The translations under genes and the position numbers were made by a program. Source: Helichrysum umbraculigerum (taxonomy: Eukaryota > Streptophyta > Magnoliopsida > Asterales > Asteraceae). From it: a stretch of DNA of 64,000 nucleotides. The stretch's first letter is position 1. Every line of letters begins with the position of its first letter. Positions 34,735-46,205 of the stretch are shown here, in pieces. The notes under the pieces are model-generated. The model was given only the letters and a program-made list of their open reading frames with translations. It did not search any database and was not told the DNA's origin. The stretch is taken from assembly GCA_949592205.1 (NCBI GenBank), contig CATIUR010000001.1:242160250-242224249 (forward strand), given 5' to 3'.

Positions 34735-35637
34735 AAAAGCACTTAACCCTTAATTTAACCCATTATAAATGTATAATTGGGCCGATTGAAACCTGTCAAC
34801 TGGACAATTTTACAACTACTTAAAAAATTTTCCCATAAAATTTAACCCAACTATCTAAATCTAAGTACTCCTAAAGCAGAAAAATCAAAAGAAATATCTT
34901 TATTAGTAATGATTCATCTTTAAATACTCGTAAGGCATGTCATCACGTCGAGATCGATTGTGACAACTTTCATCTATTAATATTTCTAATATCTTGTGTA
35001 CTCGTAATAATGACCTGATCCAACTTACCGGTTGATCCATTTATTTTGTCGTAGTCCTTGAGTCTATGTGGCGAATGAACATGTTATCTTTTATGCTAGA
35101 TCCGCCGCTATTGATCACAAGCCTTATAGAGCTTGTATCATTTTACATCTTTATTCTTGATTTATATGCATATTATGTAGAGTCTAGTCCTAAGTATCGA
35201 GTCGAGTAATATTAACATTATATATTTAATTAATTAATTCGTTGATGATCGAGCCGGGCTCGTCAGTATCGCTTAATTAATCGAGTCCAACCCGAAAGTG
35301 TAAGTCAGAGTAATACTAACATTATATACTTATTTAATTAATTTTCAGTTGATAATCGAGTTGAGTCGAGCCAAGCTCAAAATTATCGCTTAATTAATCG
35401 AGTAGAGCTCGAGTGTGAAACTGCCAGCTCGAGTTGAGTTTTGAGTTTTCAAATTGAGTCGAGTCCAAGCCGAGCTGATACAGTGTCAAGCTCAAGCTTC
35501 CTAATAAGTCAAGCTCAAGCTTGACACTGTATTAGCTTGACTCAACTCGATTATGCTCCTAATTATGAGTACAACTAAACTAACTAAAGTTGTGTACAAG
35601 AGCCTTCACAGTTATATGACATGATTCTATAAACTAT
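34735..35637. other. Intergenic with GAGTCGAG-rich repeats
   Basis: No gene. From about 35170 to 35570 the sequence is made of TCGAGTCGAG, GAGCTCGAG and AATTAATT words. A small hairpin has arms ACAGTGTCAAGCT (about 35482) and AGCTTGACACTGT (about 35519). Confidence 0.5.
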
Positions 35638-36062
35638 ACCATACGCAGAGGCAGACTTGCTCAAGTGCAATAGGGAGCAAGTGCCACACATGATTCTATA
35701 TATTTGGTATGAAAAAATTAATTTTTGAATATTGTATAGATTGCTACATATAAAAAAGAAAAATATTACCTTTTATCGATATAATTAGAGCGAGTTGCAA
35801 AAAGTTCAATTGAATTTATTAAGCCAAACCCCAACAATCTCACTTTGTGGGAATAATATGCCACGTTTTAGAAAGAAAAATTAAATAAAAATAAACTTAT
35901 ACAATACGAATTTACGGCGAAATAAAATTTACAGATTATAACATGTATTCTTTTTGCAAAACCTTTTCAAGTTCCACTTATTTACTGAAAAATACATTTG
36001 AACAATTAACAATCAATTAAAGTGGAACTAATCAAATAATCGAACTATACTTGTGGAAGCAA

Positions 36063-36188
36063 ATGGGAGATGAATTTTTAAACAATGCTCTCGTATGTGC
36101 CGTAGAAATAGAAGAGATAGAAAATGTTACGGATGAAGATATTAATCATCGTTTCCAACTTATGGGTGAACGACGAGGGCAGAATTAG
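36063..36188 (+). pseudogene. hAT transposase C-terminal fragment
   Basis: 41 codons from ATGGGAGAT to TAG: MGDEFLNNALVCAVEIEE and FQLMGERRGQN. This resembles the conserved tail after the dimerisation domain of plant hAT proteins annotated as zinc finger MYM-type 1-like (WLND-LVxYIExD...I..RFQxMxxRRGQ). The upstream catalytic part is absent, so it is non-functional. Confidence 0.7.
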
Positions 36189-36216
36189 CTTTGGTTGATA
36201 TCGTACTTTTTGATAT

Positions 36217-36589
36217 GGGTGTGTTTGGCACGCGAGCTTTTTGGAGATTATAGAAGTTTAAGCTTATTTTTTTTTTCTATAAGCTTAAGCTTCTAGTATC
36301 GTTTGGAAGAGAAAACTTTAGGAGTTTATTGAAATAATAAGCTCTCGAAAAAAAGCTACAGCTTATAAAAATAAGCACAAGCTTATGAATGTAGAAATTA
36401 CATAAATACCCCTTATATCATTATTTATCATACAATTTTTGTCATTTTACTTCAATGAGCTCCAGCTAATTTTACGAAACACTTGTAAACACATAAGCTC
36501 CAACTTCTAACTTATAATATAAGCTTAAGCTACCAGCCCCGCTACCAGGTTTCAGCTCCAGCTACCAGCTAGTTTTGCCAAACACACCC
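36217..36589. mobile_element. MITE nested in the hAT relic
   Basis: 373 bp with perfect 14-bp inverted ends, GGGTGTGTTTGGCA and TGCCAAACACACCC. The interior is rich in AAGCTTAAGCTT and AGCTACCAGCT. The target duplication is unclear. Confidence 0.75.
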
Positions 36590-37005
36590 ATAAGTCTACT
36601 TATTCAATGAAAGCGTCAATTTTTAAAATTGTCTTAGTTACTTGTATAATTTATGTACTTATAATTTTTTTTGCAACCCCTAAGATTTATATCTAGCTCC
36701 GCCCGTGACCATAAGTATAGTAAAAGTTACTACATGGCCTAATTAAGATTTGAAGTACTGCAAATTTTATTTAACTGCTTCATGAGCATAAGGATTGTAC
36801 AGCAAATTATTTGAGAAAATATTAACCAAATTTTCAAAACTATCCTAGTAAGTGTACAATATAGATGAATATAAACAAGTACAAAAACAAAAAATAAAAG
36901 AAAATGCTAGACTTATAATAAACAAATACAAAATTTTACACATTTTTATGTATATTATAAACATTGGGGAAAAAAATGGATCTTGTATGTTTGGCTTGCT
37001 CTGTT

Positions 37006-40000
37006 TCATATTTGGCCACTTGAGTTCTTCACAAACACGAGTGCACCTGCAAATTAGGATGAGAGACACATTAGCTTAAGGAACTAATGAGAAGGCTAGA
37101 CATAATTAAACTAGCTAATAAAATCTTCAAGTTAAATATATACCAAGAGTAGGCATTAGAAGTGACAATGCAAGTGTTCCGGCAATTTTGAGTGGTAAAC
37201 CGGTTTTTAGCATATCAATGATATCGATATGTCCTGTTGTGAATCCGACTATATTTGAAGGGGTGCCGGTGGGAAGCAAGAAAGCAAATTGAGCACCAAT
37301 GGCTCCTGGAATCATAAGGAGAAGGGGATGGACATTTATATTATGCGCGATTTGGATGAGTAATGGGATTAGAAGAGTAGTTGTTGCGTTGTTTGATGTA
37401 AACTCAGTGATGATTCCGCTTATAACACAAACACATGGGGCAACCGCCAAGTATGGTATTTGCCCCAGAAAGTCGAGCGTTTTGGATAACTCATCTGCAA
37501 GGCCACTTGTTCTTACTCCTTCCGCTATTGCAAAACCAGCACCAAGTAATAAGACGATATTCCATGGCAATTTCTTGCATTTGTTCCAATCCATTAGCTT
37601 TTCTCCTTGTTGTTTTTGGTTAGGGATTATGAAGAGTAAAGTTGCCATCATCACCTACAATGAATATAAATTACTCCTATATATTAATAAGAACCAACAT
37701 AAATTTATTCATAGGCCAATTAACCTTGATGCCAATGGTTGAGAAACACTTACACTAACGGTTCCATCACCTACTCGATCATTGAAAAGTGCTCCCCATC
37801 CAGGAATATCGTCCGTTATGCTTCTCGTCATCCATAAAACAATTAACATCTACATAAAATGAACTCCCTTTAATAACCATTTGATCTTCAACATATAAAC
37901 TTCAATAATCCAAATTCACCAAAATCGTTCTTAAACCTACCGAGAACACACTTAAAACCATCTTTTCCGCGAATGCCATTGGACCTATGCACGTACATAC
38001 AAATTGAAAGCAAGAGATTAGTTCCAAAAGAAGTAGGAAAAAAAAATCAAGAAATGGCTGTTTGAAACTTTGAATAGTCAATTCACCAGCAATATTGGGC
38101 CTGGTCCAAATACGTTTCAGGCCTGGGAAAAAGTATACTATATGAATTTGGGCTTATATTTCAATTACCTAATAAATCAAGCTCTCTCTTTAAATGGGCT
38201 TTATCCAGATAAGCTGAGAGGGTATCATCAGATTCAGACCCAGTTGGGCAATACAGAAGACAAAGTGTAGCCCACAAAGCAAAAAACAGCAACAACGCCA
38301 ATGGGAACCCAAACAAGATCCATTTACTAAAACTTATTGGATCAGCTTCTGGAAAATAGCTCTTCCACATTCCAACCAATATGAGGTTAACACCTGTCCC
38401 TGTTAGTGTGCTCATCCCACCTATTGCTGCAGAGTATATGACTCCAAGTACCACTGCTTTGCAAAACTTTCTTACAACCGTCGTCGATTCAACCGACGAT
38501 GACGATGGCAGTCTCTGGAGGATTCCGGTGGCTACCGGCATCATCATGACGGCGGCCGCTACGTTGTGCATCCACATGCTTACAAATGCTGTCGTGGCAC
38601 AGATTCCGAGTAGAAGGAGCTGTGGGTTTAGTGGGTCCCCACAAAATAGCAATGTTATCTGCGGGCCACATGACACGTCACAAATTTTCAACAAAAGCAT
38701 CGGTATTGTATTAGTCGTACTCATAGTTGTTAACTCGTGACTCGACTCGTGATTCGGAGTATTGATTTTTAACTCGTGACTCGACTCGACTCGTAAGAGT
38801 CATAATTTTACAGTAAATACATATATTTATATCTATATGTATATTATTGTTTAGATTTCTATCCTTAATTGAAGTAAAACATGATGAAAGTCATGAAATA
38901 ACACAAATGTTTAATTTATAATGGATTATTAGTCATTTTCTATCATATTTTGTCATTTTATATTTTTTATTAAGATTAAATTAACTAAATTTAATGTTTT
39001 TCTTAATATTAGTTTGACCCTAATAAAGTAATAATATAGGTTGGAATACAATTAATCTATGGATATAGAAAGTTTTAGGACGGAGACTTAAAGTTGTTAA
39101 CAAAACTATCATATTAATAAAAAATTACCAAATAAAATAGTTAAATGTGACATGAACATGTGTCTATACCATAGAGTTCATGACGTGTGAATCATATTTA
39201 TTATTTCTCATTTTTACACTAATCATTTTATCATTTACAAAGTATTATAATTAGTAGATGATAATTTTCACCATCCAATTTGATAGATCCATAAAAATAT
39301 GTATTAAATGTTTATACAGTACAATTAGTTAATGCACATGTTGAGTTCGATATTATCAGGGATGGATCCAACTTGTTAGTTGGGGTGCCCTAGGCCTCCA
39401 TTCTAGTAGGATTAGTTATAAATTACAAGTAATTTACGGGAAGATACAACACTTGGCGATGCCTCTTGTATTTTGTTTTGTGTGTGGACATAGATAAACA
39501 AATTTGAAACGTAGGTTCGATTTGTTTTTCTCTATCCCAAGTTTGGGTATATCATATATATATGTTACGGGTCAAACCTAACGTTCATCTTAAACGAAAG
39601 GTAGTGTGTTTTGGATTGAAATAATTTCTTTTTGTATTCTTTGCAAGTAAAATTCAAAGATAGAGTTTATTTTGTTTTTGTTTTCTTGTGTTATTTTTGG
39701 AACGCAGTGCACATGCTCTGTATAATACATATGGACTATTATTTTTTGTGTTATTTGTTGTGATATTAATTGTTTCTGTTTTTGATATATATAACGAAGA
39801 TATTTTATATATATATATATATATAGGTGGGTTAAAATGAGAAGGCTGATTTTAGTGAGAAGGTGAGAAACGCTTCAAAATCACTTTTTAACTATTCGAA
39901 AATCATTTTCCTATAAAACTTTTTCAATGATTACTATTAAAATAACTTTTGGAAGCTATGATATAAATATAAATAAAAAATATTAACTTTTTTTTTCGAA

Positions 40001-40385
40001 CTTATTTTACAGTCGTTACTATTGTGATTATTTAAGATAATCACAAAATATAACATGATAATCACATATGATTATTCTCTAATATAATGTGATTATTATG
40101 TGTTCGAGATAATCACAATATATGGCATGATAATCACATATTATTCATGTGATTATCAAGTTATAAAATGTGATTATTATGAATAAAAAATTTAATTAAA
40201 AATAATTAAAAATAACAATAAAACGTCGAAATTTTTTTTATTTGAAAAATAACTTCTAAAAGTTATTTAAAAAAAAAGCTACGGAGAAATTTTCGAAAAA
40301 TAACATGTTTTGCATAGTTAAAATGTGATTTTAAAGTGTTTCTCACCTTCTCACGAAAATTATCCTTCTCATTTGAACCTGGGAC

Positions 40386-40419
<34 letters not shown>

Positions 40420-41585
40420 TAAAGTGGTTCTCATTTGAACCTCCCACTATATATATATATATATATATATATATGTAATTCTACAAATCTTAATCATGAA
40501 CAAGACGAGGATTGAAGTAATAATACATAATACATACATAATACTATTAAAACGAAAAGAATTTAGAAAGTGAAAGGTAGGGTTGTTTATTCCCTTTGAT
40601 TTAGGTAGACGTGTCAAACTATATAATTGTTTATTTAGGTCGATCATATATTGACATGACTTATCCACAATTATAGAAAAAACGATAAAATGACACAAAT
40701 TCGGGGGGGTTTTTTTCATATCGAGAAACTTCATGAATAACAATAATCACCACAATTATTATTTTATCTACTTATAAACAATAAAACAAAAGAAAATAAT
40801 AATAATTTATATGATGCCAAAAAAAAACATTCGATTAGAAATATGGTTGTATGTCATATTATTTTCCACAAAATCCATATATTTTCCTTTGATTATGACC
40901 AACAATCAATTGTAATTAAAAAAAAAAAAAACATTAAAAAAAATAAATACAATGAATACCTTGATCGAGTAGTGGAAAACAATATCATCAAACATAAGTT
41001 TACTAATTACTACTCCATTAGTGTCATTTAAAAAATTAATATCTAATTACTTATTATGTATTTTATTTATTGATTAATTAATTCCAGATATCATCATTAA
41101 TAATTACTTAGGATATAAAATATAATTAGAAAGATGACAGGGCTTACATTCAAGGCTAATCTTCTATGAATATTGTAATGCTCAACAGCAAGAGCAAGTA
41201 TAAAACTTCCAAGAACCAGGGAGATGACATCATCCATGTAAGAGTGTGCCACGTCATCCGCTGCTGCTATACCAAAAACAGGGAACAGAAACAAAGGGGA
41301 CATGGATGTTATCGGCATCGGAACAGCCTCGGTTAGCCACCATGCGAACACCCATGCAAGCACCCCCAACATGTTCCGGCTACTGCTGTTCCCATCATCA
41401 TCCAACTTGACGCATACACAAATTAACCCGCATAACAGAGGACCCAACAACACGAAGAAATTTTTAAGTGTGAAGATTGATTTGATCTGGGTGTGGAAGC
41501 TGCTGCTTAAAGACGTCGACCGGTAAATTAAATCATCACCGCCGGCGTGCAGAGGGAGGAGTGGGGATGTCACGTTTTCATCCAT
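37006..41585 (-). CDS. TDT: Tonoplast dicarboxylate (malate) transporter, six exons
   Basis: Transports malate and related dicarboxylates into the vacuole across the tonoplast (SLC13/DASS family, by homology to Arabidopsis TDT). Coding exons on the minus strand: 41585-41148, 38658-38169, 37984-37941, 37849-37754, 37654-37144 and 37046-37006. All junctions are GT-AG, phases agree, and the spliced frame is 1620 nt (539 residues, close to the family length). Exon 1 holds a polar N-terminus, then NMLGVLAWVFAWWLTEAVPM. Exon 2 has AFVSMWMHNVAAAVMM (about 171-186) and TLTGTGVNL, corresponding to the first substrate/sodium-site region. Exon 5 has TEFTSNNATTTLL (about 439-451) and LPTGTPSNIVGF. The end is ALVFVKNSSGQI. 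Intron 1 is 2.5 kb and contains a MITE and TA repeats; the others are 91-184 bp. No disabling change is seen. Confidence 0.95.
39826..40385. mobile_element. MITE in TDT intron 1
   Basis: Long imperfect inverted repeats: GGTGGGTTAAAATGAGAAGG...GTGAGAAGGTGAGAAACGC on the left and the complement (TTTCTCACCTTCTCAC...CCTTCTCATTTGAACCTGGGAC) on the right, in (TA)n tracts. Inside are repeated GTGATTAT words. A second orphan end (GTTCTCATTTGAACCTCCCAC, about 40427-40446) suggests another copy was here. Confidence 0.72.
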
Positions 41586-41684
41586 TTTTATTATTTTATA
41601 TTATTTTATTTAATTAATTAGAGGGTGATCGAGTAAAGAGAATATAGACAGAGTTTGATCATTCACCAAATGAAAATTTAAGGT

Positions 41685-41691
41685 TTATATA
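41685..41691 (-). promoter_or_regulatory. Predicted TATA box of TDT
   Basis: Minus strand TATATAA (in GTATATAAACC), about 100 nt upstream of the ATG, a plausible distance for a short 5' UTR. Confidence 0.5.
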
Positions 41692-41779
41692 CACGGGCAA
41701 CTTAGTACATGAGTCATCAGCTGATTGTTTTATTTATTTAATAATTTAAATATATTAAATATAATTGTGGTCCATTCGA

Positions 41780-42129
41780 ACAAAGTGCCTTTGGCCTAGC
41801 GGCAAGGGTGTCACAAATAATCGAACCCGAACCCAAACCCGAATAACCCGAATTCGAAGCTTATTTGGCCACCCGAATTCGAATAACCCGAGTCTTATTT
41901 GAATCGGGTTACGGGTTTGGTTATAAACTTGAAAAACCGATTAACCCGATTCGAATAACCCGAAACCTGATTAACCCGACCCAATGACACCCCTACCTAG
42001 CGGTATGTGAGTTGTCCCTCAACCTAGTGCTTGTGGGTTCAAGCTTCGTGGGAGACATTGTAAATATTCATGGTTGTATATATAATGTGTGAGGTAGTTG
42101 TAGGTTTGTGTTTCTTAAAAAAAAAAAAA
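41780..42129 (+). mobile_element. tRNA-derived SINE (split by a hAT MITE)
   Basis: A-box TGGCCTAGCGG (41792-41802), B-box-like GGTTCAAGCTT (42036-42046) and a 13-base A tail (42117-42129). A 16-bp target duplication, ATTGTGGTCCATTCGA, lies at 41764-41779 and 42129-42144 (one A shared with the tail). Without the MITE it is about 150 bp. It sits some 195 bp upstream of the TDT start codon. Confidence 0.85.
41803..41995. mobile_element. hAT MITE inserted in the SINE
   Basis: 193 bp, ends CAAGGGTGTCA and TGACACCCCTA, with an exact 8-bp target duplication CCTAGCGG (41795-41802 and 41996-42003), which is the SINE A-box. The interior repeats AACCCGAA/CGAATAACCCG words. Confidence 0.85.
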
Positions 42130-42144
42130 TTGTGGTCCATTCGA

Positions 42145-43203
42145 CGGTTATGTTGGTCCATTCGACGGTTATGTTATTATTCTACTTCATTTTTCATTTT
42201 AATTTTTTCAACATAAATGTGATTAATTCGATAAAAAGTTGTTGTAAAATTATATGTGTAGCACCGATTGAATACATATTTTATTCGGTGATGCAAATGG
42301 TAAACATGACAAAAATCTGCGAGTTTTATGAATTGTTGCGATTTTTCACAAACCGTTGTGATTTTTCTTGTATCTAATTACCATAAAACGTTAGGTAACC
42401 AACAGAAATAACAGCAATTTGCATATGACTTAATTCTGAGTGATTAAAACACTTCTCGATCAGATTTTGATTATATGATCAAATATTTGAGTTTACAAAC
42501 TCAAATCAAAATTCATATGAATTATCATTTTACTTAAACATATCATATAAGTAATTTTGATCAGACGTGTTATGATAAGGGTCATGCTGTAACATCATGA
42601 TTGGGTGGCCGGATTACTTTTTAATTTTCATTTTCATATATATATAATTATGAGCCATTTTAAATTATTGAACATGATTGATTATACATATACACATAAG
42701 CATATCTTATCGGTGTTTGTTGGCTTGTTTCATATTCTTAAAACAAAGTGTATATACTTAAAGATTCATACATAGTACGTTTAATTATTTGCTTATTTGA
42801 TTATTGGATTTTTCTCTCTCTTTTGAAAAAAGCTCATCCTCTAATATTACGTAACTTGCCGTCTCTCAATTTCAGTTGTACGTTTGACAAAACGGTAGAG
42901 CTTATAATTTTCTTTATAAATATTTGGCAAGTTAGTTGTAACTTAATAATAAAAAATGACATAAAAAGACATACAAGAAAAACAAAACATATAAATAAAG
43001 GGTAACGGGATAGATTCAATATCTATAAGCTCTATAATTTTTCATAAGCTACTTAAAATAGCTTATTTTTTCAATAAACTTGTAAAAGCTCATATATTTT
43101 TACAAGCGTCTAGTTTGACCTTCTAAAAAATTTAAGATTAACCTCCTATAAGCTCTTTTAAGCTTGTATAGATCAATTAATAGTTTTTGACACATGAATT
43201 ACA
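42145..43203. other. Intergenic, no gene seen
   Basis: AT-rich. Begins with a two-copy tandem of TGGTCCATTCGACGGTTATG (about 42134-42174). Around 43010-43160 there are AAGCTCTATAA/TTTTACAAGC words resembling decayed MITE sequence. The short frames here have no recognisable features. Confidence 0.5.
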
Positions 43204-43846
43204 GTTATTCTCTGACACTCCTCCAAATTAAGTATATAATTATACTTAATTACATGCATTTCTTACGCTAATTCCCTATGATTGTGTTAACATAAACTTT
43301 TGATGTGATGTGAGTCTAGCGAGCCCAAAACAATAATACATGAAGTATTACATAAATTGTAATTTATAAAATTACGCGATTTTTAGCTGAAAAGTTACCG
43401 AATACGCGTCCGAATGAATGCGACAAAATAAATAACGAAAGTCGGTGACAAAATATATAATTAATAATTCGATTATTAATTACGAGTGTTTATATATCTA
43501 TAACATATAGATAAAGTGGTTCAAATATACGTTTAACATAAAACGTATTATAACACGAACAGAAACAATTCTAAAACGAGCATACGACGTCGAATCATAA
43601 AAATACAAATTTTCTCGTTCGTTTGGAAGAAGTTAGAACATTACTTCAAAATATGAAATCCTAAATTTACTGAAAATTGGCGCTCAATTAACTACGCGCA
43701 GTAAAATGTACAAAAATGTACAACTATCAAAAATAATGATAACCTCATTATTCTGAAAACATATTACGAACCAGGAGAGCATCTACAAAATAAAAATATA
43801 AAATGTTAAATTTTATATTGCTATAATTATACCCGTACTCGAGATT

Positions 43847-43937
43847 GGTGGGACAAAAATCCCACCAACCTACAATAATGCAGAGACAGAGGGTTTTTAA
43901 AACCATACTCCCCCCCCCCCCCCCCCCCCCCCCCCCC
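43847..43937 (+). promoter_or_regulatory. Putative G2 core promoter with palindromic ACAAAAAT box and poly-C
   Basis: GGTGGGACAAAAATCCCACC, then about 45 nt later 28 consecutive C. G1 (GGTGGGGATAAACCCCCACC) and S1 (GGGGACAAAACCCC) have an A-rich core inside the same kind of palindrome at a comparable place. Promoter role inferred. Confidence 0.4.
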
Positions 43938-44106
43938 ATTTCTTTCTGATCTTCGACATACTCACACACACCATATTCATCATCATTTTCTTCCTCTCAA
44001 AACAAATTAACAAAATCAGAGGAAGCAACATCAGGAAGTAGAAGTGGAACACCAAGATCACCATCATCATCATCATCCGATCATCACCTTCATCATTTTC
44101 ATTTTT

Positions 44107-44112
44107 GTAAGA
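44107..44112 (+). promoter_or_regulatory. Predicted splice donor in G2 leader
   Basis: TTTTT followed by GTAAGAAAAC, about 300 nt upstream of the hairpin array. Consensus match only. Confidence 0.38.
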
Positions 44113-44409
44113 AAACTTTCAATCTTTGTTTCTTTACTTAAATTTCGTTATACAACTTGTTTATACATCATAATCTAGCTACATAACATCACAAACTCGA
44201 AGATTGATGAGTGATTCTTGAAAATGGTTTTAAAACCCAAAACTTCAAATGCAAAATCGATACATGAAAACATGTTATAATGATGTAATAAGTTGTTAAA
44301 TTGCTATAAATTGATAGTATAAACGTTTGGGTTTGATGTACAAATGATTTGAAACCCAAAACATTCGAGTTCATATACACTCTGCACGAACAGAACCTGC
44401 AAAACCTTT

Positions 44410-44803
44410 GAATCCGGCGGATTCAAGCGAATCCGGCGGATTCCCAGACCGAAGCTCAGATGAATCCGGCGTATTCACGGGAATACGGCGGATTCCCATT
44501 ACTAAACAAGTCGAATACGGCGTATTCCGTTGAATACGGCGTATTCCCACCTCTGACTGCACACAAACCTTCGGCTAAAACGATGAACGAGTAAAAGACA
44601 CGGGTGAATACGGCGGATTCAAACGAATCCGGCGTATTCCAAAGCTTCACACGAACTATCTGATGAACACACACGAATCCGGCGTATTCGATTCAATCCG
44701 GCGGATTCCCCCGAACTTGATTGAATACGGCGGATTCACTCGAATCCGGCGTATTCCGATTTTTGACTTAAATCCGGCGGATTCTTTTAAATCCGGCGGA
44801 TTC
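44410..44803 (+). repeat. Seven paired-palindrome hairpins (G2 5' LTR)
   Basis: Fourteen 15-mers of type GAAT(C/A)CGGCG(G/T)ATTC in seven pairs starting at 44410/44429, 44462/44481, 44513/44532, 44606/44625, 44675/44694, 44723/44742 and 44770/44789. Every spacer is 4 nt. In pairs 2, 4 and 6 single copies are not self-complementary at the variable bases but the two partners are complementary to each other. The 3' LTR has the same array at 54061-54454. Confidence 0.93.
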
Positions 44804-45429
44804 CCGTGTCTGGTCAACAACTTGACTTTTAACTTAAAACACAAAGCAATTCCGTTAACGACTACAATTGTACAAGACATATACGAGACATGATAAATTG
44901 TTGAATGACACTATAAAACGAGACAAACTATGATTTCGGACATTGGACTTATTTAATGCGTACGAACAATAATATATATATATGCGAGAATATATATATG
45001 CAACTATATAAGTATATATGTATATATGCTTACACATTTTGGACGATTCGACAAACAAACATAACTTGGGAAAATATTATTTATTTTCAAACAACAATCA
45101 TCAACGACATACACAAACTTAAGAAATTGATAATTTCTTCAAACAAACGAACTATTAACGTAAGTAAAATATAGTACTTATAGTTAATACATTATTGTGT
45201 ATAGGTTGACTACGTTTGGGCTACGCTATCTTATCTCGCTAGCATTCACATCCGAGCACTCACAGTGAGTTCACAAACCCCTTTTCCATGTTTTAATGCT
45301 TTAAAACCTCGGGGTGGAAAACATAGAAATCGTATGTATATTTGCATGCGACAACTGTTTGAATACTTGATGTATTTACTTAAACTATTGATGAAATGAG
45401 ATTTCATGTTGTGACTGATTAAATACTGT

Positions 45430-45600
45430 ACGTATTTGCTTAAACTGTTTATGAAGGGGTACTTCATACTGGAACTATTTGTGAAAGGGTATTTCACACA
45501 ACTATTTGAACTGTGTTTTATGAAGGGGTACTTCATACTTGAACTATTTGTGAAAGGGTATTTCACACAACTATTTGAACTATGTTTTATGAAATGTTTT
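45430..45600. repeat. 75-bp tandem duplication with small hairpins (G2 LTR)
   Basis: Two near-identical units, each with GAAGGGGTACTTC and TGAAAGGGTATTTCA, both self-complementary. A related, more degenerate unit lies just upstream. Repeated near 55080-55250 in the 3' LTR. Confidence 0.75.
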
Positions 45601-45919
45601 TCATAACTATTTTGAGAATTTAGGCAACGAATCTTGGTACGGATCTAGGCTGAACGATGTAGTGCATAAAAGACCTTATGGCTACAGACTATAACCATTA
45701 GCTAGGTGACTCTAGCCACTGAGTATACGGATAGTACTATCGCCGTGACGACCCTCCTACGGATTTGGGAGCGTATACTTAATTGTCCAGCATGGCAAAC
45801 AACAACAGATTAGGGTTGTGGTTTGGTTATAGGGTTAGATCGGGTTACCTTACTTGACAGGTTTAGCTCACCTTTCAAGGGATCACCGTCTAAATATTCC
45901 CACTAAACTAATGATTAGG

Positions 45920-46205
45920 AAAGGATTTCCTACGTACACTGATTTGGAAATGTTAATCTTTATTTAGATTAACTTGTGTTTCCTACTTATAACTGATTTG
46001 GGAAATGTTATTTGTTAATAACTTGTATTTCCTACTACCACTACAACTGATATGGGGAAATGTTATTTGTTAATAACTTGTGTTTCCTACTACCACTACA
46101 ACTGATTTGGGGAAATGTTATTTGTTAATAACTTGTGTTTCCTACTTGACAAACAACACTATTTGGAAATGTTATTCTTAAATGATTAACTTGTGTTTCC
46201 TACAT
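45920..46205. repeat. About 54-bp tandem repeat, roughly 5 copies (G2 LTR)
   Basis: Unit contains GGAAATGTTATTTGTTAATA and ACTTGTGTTTCCTAC, varying in the middle. Also at about 55571-55856 in the 3' LTR. Confidence 0.78.

Larger units (their letters stand above)
35646..36707 (+). mobile_element. hAT transposon relic (about 1.06 kb)
   Basis: Starts CAGAGGCAGACTTG and ends AGCTCCGCCCGTG, imperfect inverted ends of hAT type. Outside are ACCATACG (35638-35645) and ACCATAAG (36708-36715), an 8-bp target duplication with one mismatch. It contains the C-terminal end of a transposase and a nested MITE; most of the transposase is missing. Confidence 0.75.

Noticed and set aside
36845..37742. Plus- and minus-strand frames around the 3' end of TDT
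   Set aside because: Antisense or intron-containing shadows of TDT exons 5 and 6.
41792..42046. tRNA gene from A-box and B-box matches
   Set aside because: No cloverleaf; A tail and a 16-bp target duplication show it is a SINE.
44410..44803. CRISPR-like regular repeats
   Set aside because: Eukaryotic LTR context, palindromic 15-mers with 4-nt gaps, no unique 30-nt spacers and no cas genes.
44371..44893. Overlapping small frames rich in NPPDS / IRRI (and copies at 54022-54544)
   Set aside because: They translate the palindrome array in the G2 LTRs on either strand and have no other support.
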